Origin: Cyanobacteria bacterium SIG28
Lineage (GTDB): Bacteria; Cyanobacteriota; Vampirovibrionia; Gastranaerophilales; Gastranaerophilaceae
Direction of reading: 5' to 3'
DNA: 64,000 nt
Assembly: GCA_015152525.1 (NCBI GenBank)
Contig: SUTU01000003.1
Coordinates: forward strand, 62,001 to 126,000
Shown here: piece after piece, positions 34,041-43,465 of the stretch
Numbering within the stretch: position 1 is the first letter of the stretch
Layout: the number at the start of each line of letters is the position of its first letter
Position numbers and translations under genes: made by a program
The notes under the pieces: generated by a model
Seen by the model: only the letters and a program-made list of their open reading frames with translations
Told to the model about the DNA's origin: nothing
Databases searched by the model: none

Positions 34041-34154
34041 TTTAGTAATTTTGTTTTTTAGGGGAAAAGCTAAAAGGGAATTAATTTTTTATTATTAATA
34101 AGGTAGATAAAACTTTTGCCAAAATCTTTTTATTGTTAAAAAAAGATTAATTTA

Positions 34155-34183
34155 ATTTATATTATTGCTTGATATGCTATAAT
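34155..34183 (+). promoter_or_regulatory. Promoter of the Bax-inhibitor family gene
   Basis: Extended -10 TGCTATAAT (34175-34183) with a poor -35 (ATTTAT at 34155). GAAGGAGG is the ribosome site ahead of the ATG at 34213. Confidence 0.6.
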
Positions 34184-34212
34184 GTAAGTTGAAAAGAGAA
34201 GGAGGCTAGGTT

Positions 34213-34938
34213 ATGTCTAATCCAATATTAAATAACAGGTTTACAGAACAAGAAAATGTTCTTCAAGGTGAACCGATGACCATTGACGGAACAGTGCAAA
34301 TAACAGCACTTTTAGGTATTATTCTTGTTTGTGCGGCGGCTTTTGTTTGGTCTAGATTTACTTTAGGATATACTGATATTGCAACAATGTTAATGTCAGG
34401 CGGTATAATAGTAGGTTTTATTTTAGCGTTAGTTATTGCATTTACAAGAAATAAATACTTGGTGCCTGTTTATGCGGTTTGCGAAGGGTTTGCTTTAGGC
34501 GGGATTTCTGCATCAATGGAAGCTTCTTATCCAGGTATAGTATCACAAGCTGTAGCTGGAACTTTCGCGGCATTTTTCTCAATGTTAATTCTTTACAGAG
34601 CAAGGGTTATAAAATGTACGGATAAATTTAGAAGCGTATTGTTTATTTCGACTTTATCAATTGCGATTGTTTATTTAATCAATTGGATTGGCGGATTTTT
34701 TGGATATGCTGTACCGTTTATAAATTCTTCATCAAATATAGGAATAGCTGTAAGCGCTATAGTTGTAGTTGTTGCGGCGTTTAATCTTATTGTTGATTTT
34801 GATTTTATTGAACGTGGTGCTCAACGGATGTTGCCAAAAGATTATGAATGGTATGGCGCTTTTGGGTTAATGGTAACTCTTGTTTGGTTATACTTAGAAA
34901 TTTTGAGGTTATTGGCAAAGTTGCAAGATAGAAGATAG
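34213..34938 (+). CDS. Bax inhibitor-1/YccA family membrane protein
   Basis: 241 residues with seven hydrophobic helices, the TMBIM/YccA layout. The N-terminal polar stretch (MSNPILNNRF, then MTIDGTVQITALLGIILV) matches the bacterial branch, with later VYAVCEGFALGGISA and the C-terminal LMVTLVWLYLEILRLLAKLQ. Bacterial members include a pH-gated calcium leak channel (BsYetJ) and YccA, which interacts with FtsH. The exact role here is unknown. The conserved Asp pair region near the last helices reads IVDFDFIERG. Monocistronic: own promoter and terminator. Confidence 0.88.
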   Translation: MSNPILNNRFTEQENVLQGEPMTIDGTVQITALLGIILVCAAAFVWSRFTLGYTDIATMLMSGGIIVGFILALVIAFTRNKYLVPVYAVCEGFALGGISASMEASYPGIVSQAVAGTFAAFFSMLILYRARVIKCTDKFRSVLFISTLSIAIVYLINWIGGFFGYAVPFINSSSNIGIAVSAIVVVVAAFNLIVDFDFIERGAQRMLPKDYEWYGAFGLMVTLVWLYLEILRLLAKLQDRR

Positions 34939-34945
34939 ATTTTTA

Positions 34946-34982
34946 AATAGGCTTCTTTTATAATAAAGGAAGCCTATTTTCA
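34946..34982 (+). terminator. Terminator after the Bax-inhibitor family gene
   Basis: AATAGGCTTC (34946-34955) and GAAGCCTATT (34969-34978), extended inward by TTTT/AAAG pairing, followed by TTTC. Confidence 0.85.
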
Positions 34983-34997
34983 GCTAAGGAGGATTGG

Positions 34998-36212
34998 ATG
35001 TTATTAGTAGCAATTATATCTTTTGTATCGGGTTTGATTTTTGCAGGGTTGTGCAGTTATGTATTTTTTAGCAATAAAATCGTTAATATAAAAGAAGAAC
35101 TAATCAAATTGCGTGCTAAATCTGAGACTTCTGAAAGCTTACAAGAAATTATTAAAAGAGATTTTGTGCAAATTGCAAATGAAACTATAAAAACTGAACA
35201 AGAAGATTTAAGAAAACAAAATAGGGAAACTCTAGAGGAAAAAATATTACCTTTAACCAGAGAATTAGGTGAGTTTAAAGACAAGGTTGAAAAATTTAAT
35301 TTATCCGGTGTGGAAAATACAACAAAAATAATTGAACAAATAGGTAATCTTGAGAAGAATAATAAAATTATTGAAAAAGAGGCACGCAATCTTGTAGAAG
35401 CTTTGACGAAAAATCAAAATGTAAAAGGCGCTTATGGCGAAAATCTTTTAGATACAATTCTTCAATCTTGCGGAATGCAAGAAGGTGTACATTATACGAA
35501 ACAATTTGTATCTAAATCGACTAATTTAAAGGATGATGAAATCCATATCGTTCGTCCGGATGTGGTTTTAAATCTCCCTAATAATAAAAGTTTGATAATT
35601 GATTCTAAAGTTACTTTAACAAGTTATTTAGATTATATTGAAGATAATTCGAAAATAAATGAATTTAAGAATGAAGTAAAAAAACGCATAGTTGATTTGA
35701 GTAACAAAAACTATCAAAATGCAGAAGATTTATTGCAGCCAGATTTTGTATTAATGTATATGCCAATTGAATCTTCGGTCAATCTGTTATATGAGGATTC
35801 AGAACTGATAAATCAAGCTTACAAATCAAATATTATAATAGTTGGTACAGCTTCTTTATTAACAACTGTTAGACTTGTAAATCAACTTATGGCGCAACAA
35901 AAACAAGCTGAAAGTGTTCAACAGATTGTTGATGCCGGCACAAATTTATTTGAAACATTTGTCCAGTTTTGCGAGGATTTGATTGACGTACAAAAGAGAA
36001 TGCAAGACGTAGCTTCAAAGCTTACAACTACCATAAACAGATTTCAAAGAGGGAATAAAAATAAACCAAGTTTGTTTTCTCAAGTCAATGCTTTAAAGGA
36101 ATATGGAATTAATACTAATAAAGAAATTCCTTCAAGTTTGTTGGAAGAATTTAATGATGCAGATGCTTCATTGATTAAAAATGATAAAATAGAGGTTTTA
36201 ACAAATGGCTAA
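34998..36212 (+). CDS. rmuC: RmuC family DNA recombination protein
   Basis: 404 residues. N-terminal membrane anchor (3-24), a coiled coil (about 30-140), then the RmuC nuclease-like domain with KGAYGENLLDTILQSCGMQEGVHY and IIDSKVTLTSY, where Asp-Ser-Lys fits a PD-(D/E)xK core. RmuC limits rearrangements at inverted repeats in E. coli. Its last eight bases overlap the response-regulator gene, so the regulator is probably expressed from this unit. Confidence 0.9.
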   Translation: MLLVAIISFVSGLIFAGLCSYVFFSNKIVNIKEELIKLRAKSETSESLQEIIKRDFVQIANETIKTEQEDLRKQNRETLEEKILPLTRELGEFKDKVEKFNLSGVENTTKIIEQIGNLEKNNKIIEKEARNLVEALTKNQNVKGAYGENLLDTILQSCGMQEGVHYTKQFVSKSTNLKDDEIHIVRPDVVLNLPNNKSLIIDSKVTLTSYLDYIEDNSKINEFKNEVKKRIVDLSNKNYQNAEDLLQPDFVLMYMPIESSVNLLYEDSELINQAYKSNIIIVGTASLLTTVRLVNQLMAQQKQAESVQQIVDAGTNLFETFVQFCEDLIDVQKRMQDVASKLTTTINRFQRGNKNKPSLFSQVNALKEYGINTNKEIPSSLLEEFNDADASLIKNDKIEVLTNG

Positions 36213-36900
36213 AATACTTGTAGTTGATGACGATATTGCAATAAATGAACTTATAAAAATTAATCTTGAATTGCAAGGCTATGAAGTTATTCAGGCATAT
36301 AACGGTATTGAAGGGTTTGCTTTGGCAAGACAAGAAATGCCGGCTTTAATAATTTTGGATGTTATGATGCCGGAAGTTGACGGGTTTACGGTTGCTCAAA
36401 GAATACGTCAAGCCGCTGAAATAAGTGAAATTCCTATAATAATGCTAACTGCATTATCTGAATTGAATAATAAGGTTAACGGGTTTAATATTGGTGTAGA
36501 TGATTATTTAACCAAGCCTTTTGAACCGGAAGAATTAGTTGTTAGAGTTAGGGCGCTTTTGAAACGCACAAAACAAATTCCTAAAACATCTGCAGTAAGA
36601 GATTTGTTAACTTTTAAAGAAGTAACGCTTTTGCCGGAAACTTATAGCGTGCAGATTGGCGAAAAAATTCAAAAACTTACTCCTATTGAATTTGATATTT
36701 TTAATTTGCTGTTCCAAAACCATGGTAATATGGTTTCAGCGCAAAGACTGCTAAAAGAAGTTTGGGGATATGATCCGGATGATAGTGTAGAAACTATAAG
36801 GGTTCACATTCGTCATTTGAGGAGCAAAATTGATAAAATTGCTGACGGTAAAAAATATATAGAAACAATTTATGGTGGCGGATATAAATTGAATATTTAG
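36205..36900 (+). CDS. OmpR-family response regulator, RpaA-like
   Basis: 231 residues. Receiver domain 1-120 with VDDD (8-11), phosphoacceptor Asp in LIILDVMMPEVDGFTV, Thr in MLTALS and Lys in YLTKPFEPEE; winged-helix DNA-binding domain about 130-230. The stretch ending EVWGYDPDDSVETIRVHIRHLRSKI, IYGGGY, and KVNGFNIGVDDYLTKPF are close to what I remember of cyanobacterial RpaA, the clock-output regulator, and clearly OmpR/PhoB class. No kinase is adjacent; the nearest is at 30199. HLR1-like repeats at 25847, 33788 and 51357 are candidate targets. Confidence 0.88.
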   Translation: MAKILVVDDDIAINELIKINLELQGYEVIQAYNGIEGFALARQEMPALIILDVMMPEVDGFTVAQRIRQAAEISEIPIIMLTALSELNNKVNGFNIGVDDYLTKPFEPEELVVRVRALLKRTKQIPKTSAVRDLLTFKEVTLLPETYSVQIGEKIQKLTPIEFDIFNLLFQNHGNMVSAQRLLKEVWGYDPDDSVETIRVHIRHLRSKIDKIADGKKYIETIYGGGYKLNI

Positions 36901-36913
36901 TAAGAGGCTAAAA

Positions 36914-38527
36914 ATGGATGATAAAAATTTTGTTGCTATTGCACAAATAAATTTGATAGCAGGGAATTTGGAATATAATTCAAATAAAATTATAGAAAGC
37001 ATTAAAAAAGCAAAATCCTATGGTTCAGAATTAATTGTTTTTCCGGCAAGAACCCTTATTGGTTGTGATATGCCGGATTTTGTAAATCGTTTTGAATTTG
37101 TTGTTGAACAAGAAAAAAAATGGTTAGAAAAAATAGCAGAACAAACTCATGATATAACAGCTCTTGTAGGGTTTGTTGATAAAAAATCTGAAGAGTATAT
37201 AGCTATTATAAAAAATGGAAAAATTGATTATTATTCATTACAAGAGAATAATATAATTTCGTCTAAACTTATTTATTCAGGCGATGAATTTCTAATAAAA
37301 ATGGACTCAATTCCATCTTGCACTAATAGTTTTGAGTATCGTTTACAAAGACTTTCTCAATTAGCAAAAAAATATAACCTTCCGATTATAGAGGTAAATC
37401 AAGTCGGCGCAATTGATAATAATTCATATGACGGTTTAAGTTTAGTGTGTAATAGTAAGGGTGAAATAACTGCTATCGCAAAAGATTTTGAAGAAGATTT
37501 AATTTTAGTTAATCCGTATAATGAAATACCTTTAAAAATTTCCGCTAATGAAATTCAAAAAGAGTTTTCTCTTGATTATGAATGGGATTTAGAAAGAACT
37601 TATAAATCTTTAGTTCAAGGGATACGGGATTATTTTAAAAAATGTGGTTTAAAACGTGCAGTGCTTGGACTTTCCGGCGGACTAGATTCCACAGTTTGTG
37701 CAGTTTTATTAGTAGATGCTTTGGGAAAAGAAAATGTTTATGGCGTTTCAATGCCTTCAAAGTTAACAAGTCAAGAAAGCAAAACTGATGCGGAAATTTT
37801 GGCAAAAAACTTGGGAATAGGGTTTTATGAAGCTTCCATAAAACCGATGGTTGACACGACTAATAATTGTTTGGCTGATATTTTTAATCAAGTACAAAAT
37901 TCTTGGGATTGCAGATACAAAAAAAGTTATACTCAAGATAATATTCAAGCTCGTTCACGAGCAATGTATTTATGGGCAATAAGTAACGAATTTGCTTCTT
38001 GTATCCCAATAGCAACTTCTGATAAATCAGAGAGTTATATGGGTTATGCTACAGTTAATGGCGATATGTCCGGTGGCTTTGCACCTATTGCAGATGTTAC
38101 TAAAACGAAACTTTTTGCATTGGCTCGTTGGATGAATAAAAATAGAAGTCAAAAAAATGATATTCCGGAATCGATTTTGTTAAAAAAACCCGGTGCAGAA
38201 CTTGCGATAGATGAAAAAACCGGTAAAACGTTGAATGCAGAAGACGCACTTATGCCATATGAATTTATGGATGAAGTTATTTGGCGGATTGAAAATAAAC
38301 ATAATTCTTACGAACAACTTCTAAGCTCTGAATTTATTTATGAAAAGAAATTTAAGATTTCTAAAGAACAGAAAATAGAATGGCTTGATAAATTCTTTAA
38401 AAGAATGTCTACTGCAATCTACAAATGGTCAATACTACCACCTTCAATCATTGTTGATTCTGCAACAATTAATAAAAGCAAATATTATCAGCCTATAACT
38501 TCGGGTTCAATTAATTATAAAAATTAA
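36914..38527 (+). CDS. nadE: NAD synthetase with a degenerate glutaminase domain
   Basis: 537 residues in the two-domain glutamine-dependent layout: a nitrilase-fold N-terminus (1-215) and the ATP-pyrophosphatase synthetase (about 225-537) with LGLSGGLDST (252-260) and TSDKSESYMGY. The synthetase is intact. The N-terminal domain lacks all three catalytic residues: the Glu of FPE is Ala (FPA, 43-45), the Lys loop is absent and the region that normally has CEDLW is missing between GDEF (123-126) and YRLQRL. So the enzyme should be ammonia-dependent or take ammonia from another source. AGAGG precedes the ATG; pyrG is convergent. Confidence 0.88.
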   Translation: MDDKNFVAIAQINLIAGNLEYNSNKIIESIKKAKSYGSELIVFPARTLIGCDMPDFVNRFEFVVEQEKKWLEKIAEQTHDITALVGFVDKKSEEYIAIIKNGKIDYYSLQENNIISSKLIYSGDEFLIKMDSIPSCTNSFEYRLQRLSQLAKKYNLPIIEVNQVGAIDNNSYDGLSLVCNSKGEITAIAKDFEEDLILVNPYNEIPLKISANEIQKEFSLDYEWDLERTYKSLVQGIRDYFKKCGLKRAVLGLSGGLDSTVCAVLLVDALGKENVYGVSMPSKLTSQESKTDAEILAKNLGIGFYEASIKPMVDTTNNCLADIFNQVQNSWDCRYKKSYTQDNIQARSRAMYLWAISNEFASCIPIATSDKSESYMGYATVNGDMSGGFAPIADVTKTKLFALARWMNKNRSQKNDIPESILLKKPGAELAIDEKTGKTLNAEDALMPYEFMDEVIWRIENKHNSYEQLLSSEFIYEKKFKISKEQKIEWLDKFFKRMSTAIYKWSILPPSIIVDSATINKSKYYQPITSGSINYKN

Positions 38528-38533
38528 GGTTCT

Positions 38534-40129
38534 TTATTTTAAAGCCGCTTTAATTAAACCTCTGAATAACGGATGAGGATTTTCCGGTCTTGATTTGAAT
38601 TCCGGATGGAATTGGCATGCAACAAACCAATCCAGATGCGGTAATTCAATAATCTCAGAGAGCATACCGTCAGGCGACATTCCGGAGAAAACTAATCCGG
38701 CTTTTTTTAATTCATCAATGTAGTCTGTATTAACTTCATATCTGTGTCTATGACGTTCTGAAATTTTGGTCGAACCGTAAACCTCATGAGCTTTAGAACC
38801 TTTTTTTACTTGGCAATCATATGCGCCTAATCTCATTGTTCCGCCATAACCTTTAACGTCTTTTTGATCTAACATCAAATCAACAACAGGATAAGGTGTG
38901 TTTTCATCGAATTCTGTTGAATTTGCATTTTTTAAACCAGCTACATTTCTGGCAAATTCCGTAACGGCGCATTGCATGCCTAAGCAAATACCTAAGAATG
39001 GTAAATTGTTTTCACGAGCATATCTTATAACGTTTAATTTTCCTTCAACGCCTCTAATTCCAAATCCACCAGGGATAACAACACCATCAACATCTTTAAG
39101 AAGTTCTATGCAAACATTCTTATCTACACAATCTTCGGAATTTATCCATTTGATTTCAGTTTTTGCATTTTGTTCATAACCGGCATGCTTAATCGATTCA
39201 ACAACAGAGATATAAGCATCAGAAAGTTTTGTATATTTACCGGCAATAGCAATTTTGATAACTTTTTGCGGATTATTGATTCTGTTAACCAAATCCTTCC
39301 AACTATCCAAATTCGCTTCTTTAGCAGGTGTTTGTAATAATTTTAATACAACATCAGCAAAGTTTTGTTCTTCCAAAGCAAGAGGCACTTCATAAATACT
39401 CTTCATGTCTTTACATTCAATTACAGCTTCTTTAGCAACAGAACAGAATAACGCTAATTTTTCTTTCTCTGTTTTAGGAATTGCACGAGCGGTTCTGCAA
39501 ACCAAAATTTCCGGTTGAAGTCCGTAACTTCTTAAAACCGTAACACTGTGTTGAGAAGGTTTTGTTTTCAATTCGCCGGAAGTCGGTAAGTATGGTAAAA
39601 GTGTACAATGAATGTTTATTGCATTTCCGATACCGACCTCTGATTTAAACTGTCTGATTGATTCGATAAACGGTAAGCCTTCAATATCACCAATGGTACC
39701 GCCAATTTCTATAATTTGAAAATCAGGTTTAAATTGTTTTTGAGCTTTTACAATTCTGGATTTTATTTCGTTTGTAATGTGCGGAATTACTTGAACCGTA
39801 CCGCCTAAATAATCACCTTTGCGCTCTTTATTTATTACTGTTTGATAAACGCTACCTGATGTAACGCTACTTAAGCGAGAGAAATTTGAGTTAATAAATC
39901 TTTCATAATGCCCTAAGTCTAAATCTGTTTCGGCACCGTCATCCGTCACAAAAACTTCACCGTGTTGGAATGGACTCATAGTTCCGGGGTCTACATTTAT
40001 GTAAGGGTCAAACTTTTGTATTGCAACGGAAAAACCTCTTGCTCTAAGTAACTTACCTAATGAAGCACCTATAATTCCTTTACCTAATGAACTTACAACA
40101 CCACCTGTAATAAATATATACTTGGTCAT
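38534..40129 (-). CDS. pyrG: CTP synthase
   Basis: 531 residues. N-terminal synthetase domain ([43 protein letters not shown]) and C-terminal class I glutamine amidotransferase with nucleophile Cys in FLGICLGMQ and the His/Glu pair in [12 protein letters not shown]. It aminates UTP to CTP using glutamine. Full length. It ends seven bases from the convergent nadE. Upstream gap to gatC has only the gatC terminator and a pyrG leader with no clear feature. Confidence 0.97.
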   Translation of the reverse strand: MTKYIFITGGVVSSLGKGIIGASLGKLLRARGFSVAIQKFDPYINVDPGTMSPFQHGEVFVTDDGAETDLDLGHYERFINSNFSRLSSVTSGSVYQTVINKERKGDYLGGTVQVIPHITNEIKSRIVKAQKQFKPDFQIIEIGGTIGDIEGLPFIESIRQFKSEVGIGNAINIHCTLLPYLPTSGELKTKPSQHSVTVLRSYGLQPEILVCRTARAIPKTEKEKLALFCSVAKEAVIECKDMKSIYEVPLALEEQNFADVVLKLLQTPAKEANLDSWKDLVNRINNPQKVIKIAIAGKYTKLSDAYISVVESIKHAGYEQNAKTEIKWINSEDCVDKNVCIELLKDVDGVVIPGGFGIRGVEGKLNVIRYARENNLPFLGICLGMQCAVTEFARNVAGLKNANSTEFDENTPYPVVDLMLDQKDVKGYGGTMRLGAYDCQVKKGSKAHEVYGSTKISERHRHRYEVNTDYIDELKKAGLVFSGMSPDGMLSEIIELPHLDWFVACQFHPEFKSRPENPHPLFRGLIKAALK

Positions 40130-40194
40130 TACTATACTTCCTTTACATTCTTATTTCCGGATCTGCTTAATCGGATTTGTGATTAGTACTAATT

Positions 40195-40220
40195 AAAAAA
40201 GGGGCTAAAAGCCCCTTTTT
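40195..40220 (-). terminator. Terminator between gatC and pyrG
   Basis: Stem AAAAAGGGGCT (40196-40206) and AGCCCCTTTTT (40210-40220), three-base loop; works in either direction and ends gatC transcription. Confidence 0.92.
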
Positions 40221-40222
40221 GT

Positions 40223-40504
40223 TTAATTGATTTTTGGAACTCTGAAAAATCCGTCTTCTTCGTACGGTGCATTTTTCATCAGTTCTTCTTTAGTTTGTTC
40301 ATAAAAAACTTTGTCTTCTCTCATAACGTTAACAAAATCAATAGCGTGTGCCATTGGCTCAACTGAAGAAGTATCAACTTCATTCATTGCATCAACATGT
40401 TTAAGAACATCACCTAACTGTTTTGCATATTTTTCTTTTTCTTCTTCTGTTAGCTCTAAGCGTGCAAGCTTTGCAACGTGTTCAACATCTTTAATCGTAA
40501 TCAT
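40223..40504 (-). CDS. gatC: Asp/Glu-tRNA(Asn/Gln) amidotransferase subunit C
   Basis: 93 residues, normal length. GatC bridges GatA and GatB in the complex that amidates misacylated Glu-tRNA(Gln) or Asp-tRNA(Asn). Recognised by IKDVEHVAKLARLELTEEE and the C-terminal EDKVFYEQTKEELMKNAPYEEDGFFRVPKI. gatA and gatB are not here. It is a single-gene unit closed by a strong terminator. Confidence 0.95.
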   Translation of the reverse strand: MITIKDVEHVAKLARLELTEEEKEKYAKQLGDVLKHVDAMNEVDTSSVEPMAHAIDFVNVMREDKVFYEQTKEELMKNAPYEEDGFFRVPKIN

Positions 40505-40641
40505 TTTTTCTACTCCAATAATAAGAAGATAATAACATAAAATTTTTAAAAGGTAAATTTTATTTTTATTTTTGTATACAATATATTTCGCAAAATTCGA
40601 AATTATGTTATAATTTGAACAAATTATAGATAGGAGTTTTT

Positions 40642-41943
40642 ATGAAAAAGAAATTTGTTTCAGCAATGTTAATTTGTTCAATGTTATCTTTTTTGCCAGC
40701 GTGTGCTTCTTCTCATATTGATAGGCAAATTCAAGCAAGTAAGAAAAGTAATAAATACAATTCAGTAAAAAAACATGCTGCTGAACATGAAACAAATTTC
40801 TACAAAGAAAAAGCAGAAGATATAGTTCTAAAAGATCCAAAATTAATATCTTTTAAGACTGAAAATGTTGAAAAAATAAGTGATGCGAAATTAGAGAAAA
40901 AAATTCAAAAAGACGAAGCTTACTATGTGAAAAATGTAATTCCGCATTTGGATAAAAACAATCCTCGTTATAATAAAATCCAAGGTGTAGATTTTTATAA
41001 TTTGTATAGAGTTGCAGAGCGTGTTATCAGATCAAATAATTTAGATTATGTAAATTGGCGTATTGTGCTGGTTGAAGATACTGATGATTTTAATGCGGCG
41101 TCAACAGAAGCGAATTTGATTGCAATAAACTCTGCCTTATATGATTCTTTATATAACAATAATGATGCTTTGGCTTATGTTATTTCTCATGAAATTGCAC
41201 ATCAAGTTTTGGGACATTCTCAACAGAAAATTGAAAAAAGAAGAAGATATGCTACTTCAAATGATATTGTAACTATAACCACTTTGGGATTTGGTTCACT
41301 AATTTATATGCCTGTAAGTCATAGAATTATGGCAAAACAATTCAGAGCAATGGAATATGAAGCGGATACTTTGGGTATGGAATTTTTGGTAAGAGCAGGA
41401 TACAAGTTTGAAGATGCAATGGCAGCTCTTAACTTCATGAATTCACTCCCTCATACAGAATATTTAACAGATTATCATCCTTCTCCTGAAAAAAGGATTG
41501 ATAATTTAAAAACAGTCCAACGGTATTTTTTGAGCCATTGGGTAGACGAAGGCAGATACTATTTTTATAACAGTAAACCTCTTGAATGTAAGAAATCTTC
41601 AGACAGAGTTTCTATTGTTATAAGTTCTAGCGAAACAAGCAGAGATAAAAATTTCACTCCGGAGGATACAGAAGAGCTTTTGAAACGAGTTGGGTATATC
41701 GACTATAAATCAGGACGTATGCTTGAAGCTATAAAATATTTTACTCAATGGACGGAAATTTCAAGTTCATACATCCCTCATTTATATTTATCTTATGCTT
41801 ATGAATATTTATACAAGCAAAATCCAGATAAAAAACTTTTAAAGAAAGCTAAAGAAGCTGCTAAAATGGCGAGTGCTATTGCACCGAAGGATGAAAATGT
41901 AAAAGCTCAAATTGCGGATTTAGTAATGGCGGAAGAGTTGTAG
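40642..41943 (+). CDS. M48-family metalloprotease lipoprotein
   Basis: 433 residues. Lipoprotein signal with lipobox LPAC (Cys near residue 21), so anchored in a membrane and facing the periplasm. The gluzincin motif HEIAHQVLGH (HExxH) is followed by a distal Glu in AMEYEADTLG; AGYKFEDAMAALNF and the HPSPEKRIDNL block match BepA/LoiP-like M48 proteases involved in outer-membrane protein quality control. A helical C-terminal part (about 335-433) looks TPR-like (YAYEYLYKQNPDKKLLKKAKEAA). Promoter: extended -10 TGTTATAAT at 40606-40614, with TAGGAG before the ATG. Confidence 0.88.
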   Translation: MKKKFVSAMLICSMLSFLPACASSHIDRQIQASKKSNKYNSVKKHAAEHETNFYKEKAEDIVLKDPKLISFKTENVEKISDAKLEKKIQKDEAYYVKNVIPHLDKNNPRYNKIQGVDFYNLYRVAERVIRSNNLDYVNWRIVLVEDTDDFNAASTEANLIAINSALYDSLYNNNDALAYVISHEIAHQVLGHSQQKIEKRRRYATSNDIVTITTLGFGSLIYMPVSHRIMAKQFRAMEYEADTLGMEFLVRAGYKFEDAMAALNFMNSLPHTEYLTDYHPSPEKRIDNLKTVQRYFLSHWVDEGRYYFYNSKPLECKKSSDRVSIVISSSETSRDKNFTPEDTEELLKRVGYIDYKSGRMLEAIKYFTQWTEISSSYIPHLYLSYAYEYLYKQNPDKKLLKKAKEAAKMASAIAPKDENVKAQIADLVMAEEL

Positions 41944-41982
41944 ACTCTTTACCTTTAATAAAAAGGGTGATAGTATTGAATT

Positions 41983-42699
41983 ATGTTAAATCTATATATC
42001 ACATCAAACAATAAAGGCGAAGGTAAAACATTTTTAACGGCAGGACTTGCGGCGACTATGCAAAGCTTAGGTTATGCAACGAGTGTTTATAAGCCAATTC
42101 AAACAAATGGAAAGGTGATAAACGGTTTTACTCAATCACCGGATTTAACTTTTATAAAATCAATCGACCCGTACATAAATACGCATTTTTCATATCTGTT
42201 TAAATCGAAGGCTGAACCTTTGATTGCAGCTGAGAATGAAAATGAATATATAGATATAGATTTTATAAATAATGAGTATCAAAAAGTTACTATTAATTCT
42301 GATTGTGTGATAATAGACGGGGATTCAGGGTTAATGAGTCCTTTGGCACCAAATATTCAAAATGCTGAGTTAATAAAAAAAATTGCTTTACCGGTTTTGT
42401 TAGTTGTTACGCCGGATAAAAATGCAATAAATGGCACATTGCTAACTATTTATGCGGCTATGGAAAAGGGTATTAATATTCGAGGTGTGGTAATTAATAA
42501 TATTTCTAAAGATTGTTCAAAAGAAACCCTTACTTCGATAACTAGGGTTATTGAGGAATATTCTAATGTAAAAATTTTGGGTCTGATTCCTCATCTAGAA
42601 GACAGAATAATACCATCAGAACTAATTACTGCTGTATTAAACGGTATTGATATTGAGAGTATTTTTGATGTAAAAATAGAAAAATTGGACATGAATTAA
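41983..42699 (+). CDS. BioD-like P-loop protein (dethiobiotin synthetase family)
   Basis: 238 residues. N-terminal P-loop NNKGEGKTFLTAGLA, then YKPIQTNG, matching the KP(I/V)QTG motif of BioD, and IIDGDSGLMSPLAP in place of EGAGGLLVP. BioD makes the ureido ring of dethiobiotin from DAPA and CO2. The altered Gly motif and absence of other biotin genes leave room for a different ligase in the same superfamily. It is one base short of overlapping fully with rsmD (TTAATGA). Confidence 0.65.
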   Translation: MLNLYITSNNKGEGKTFLTAGLAATMQSLGYATSVYKPIQTNGKVINGFTQSPDLTFIKSIDPYINTHFSYLFKSKAEPLIAAENENEYIDIDFINNEYQKVTINSDCVIIDGDSGLMSPLAPNIQNAELIKKIALPVLLVVTPDKNAINGTLLTIYAAMEKGINIRGVVINNISKDCSKETLTSITRVIEEYSNVKILGLIPHLEDRIIPSELITAVLNGIDIESIFDVKIEKLDMN

Positions 42700-43223
42700 T
42701 GATTATAACCGGTGGAAAATTTAAGGGGCGAAAAATATTGGCACCTGATGAAAAAATTACACGTCCAACTCTTTCAAAGGTCAGAGAAGGTGTTTTTAAT
42801 GTTTTATTCTCTGAAATCGGAAATTTTGAAGGAAAATCTTTTCTTGATGTTTTTGGCGGCTCCGGAATTATCGGTTTGGAAGCTTTGTCGCGTGGTTTTG
42901 ATGACGTTATGGTTTTTGAAAAAAATTTAAAATCAGCCCAAGTGATTAAAAAAAATTATCAAGCTGTAGGTGTTGAATTAAATTTAAAAATCGGTGATAG
43001 TCTTAAACTAATTGAAAAATTGGATAAAAAATTTGATGTTATATACATTGATCCACCTTATTTTAGTGGCGTTTATGAAACAGTATTAGATAAAATAAAA
43101 AATATTGCAGCAAATTCTATAATTGTTGTTGAACATTCAGAAAACTTAAATCTTGGTGATTTTAAGTTAATTAAAGAAAAAAATTATGGCGGTAAAAGAG
43201 TTTCTTTTTTGACTCTTGAATAA
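42699..43223 (+). CDS. rsmD: 16S rRNA (guanine(966)-N2)-methyltransferase
   Basis: 174 residues. GGKFKGRKILAP and RPTLSKVREGVFN open the family, the SAM site is FLDVFGGSGIIGLEALSRG, and the catalytic motif is YIDPPY. It methylates N2 of G966 in 16S rRNA during 30S assembly. The usual partner coaD is not next to it. It shares a base with the upstream BioD-like gene and ends convergently with a small gene 27 bases on. Confidence 0.94.
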   Translation: MIITGGKFKGRKILAPDEKITRPTLSKVREGVFNVLFSEIGNFEGKSFLDVFGGSGIIGLEALSRGFDDVMVFEKNLKSAQVIKKNYQAVGVELNLKIGDSLKLIEKLDKKFDVIYIDPPYFSGVYETVLDKIKNIAANSIIVVEHSENLNLGDFKLIKEKNYGGKRVSFLTLE

Positions 43224-43249
43224 ATGTAGAGAGTTTATCGCTTTAAAAA

Positions 43250-43465
43250 TTATTTTATCAATCCGCCTAAAGCCATAATATCTTCATAAGCGGCACCGGC
43301 TTCAAGCATTTCTTCTGCTGTGAAATCAAATAGAGTAATTGTATCGATAACTTCATTTTTTTTATCCATATTTTTTATAACAGATTCCAGAGCTGATTCT
43401 CTTGTCATATATTGGAATTTATTGTTGATACCTTGGTTTAGGCTTCTTCTTTTTGATTTTCCCAT
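43250..43465 (-). CDS. Unknown small protein, 71 residues
   Basis: The ATG overlaps the last base of the ROK kinase gene, and GAGGAG sits six bases upstream, so it is a real cistron of the nanE-ROK operon. The N-terminus is basic (MGKSKRRSLNQG), followed by two helices (TRESALESVIKNMDKK and FTAEEMLEAGAAYEDIMALGGLIK). No membrane segment or known motif. A regulatory or nucleic-acid-binding role is possible from the basic start, but unproven. Confidence 0.75.
   Translation of the reverse strand: MGKSKRRSLNQGINNKFQYMTRESALESVIKNMDKKNEVIDTITLFDFTAEEMLEAGAAYEDIMALGGLIK

Noticed and set aside
34120-34147. Terminator after the 50-residue gene
   Set aside because: AATCTTTTT/AAAAAAGATT can pair but has no G-C strength and no T-tract.
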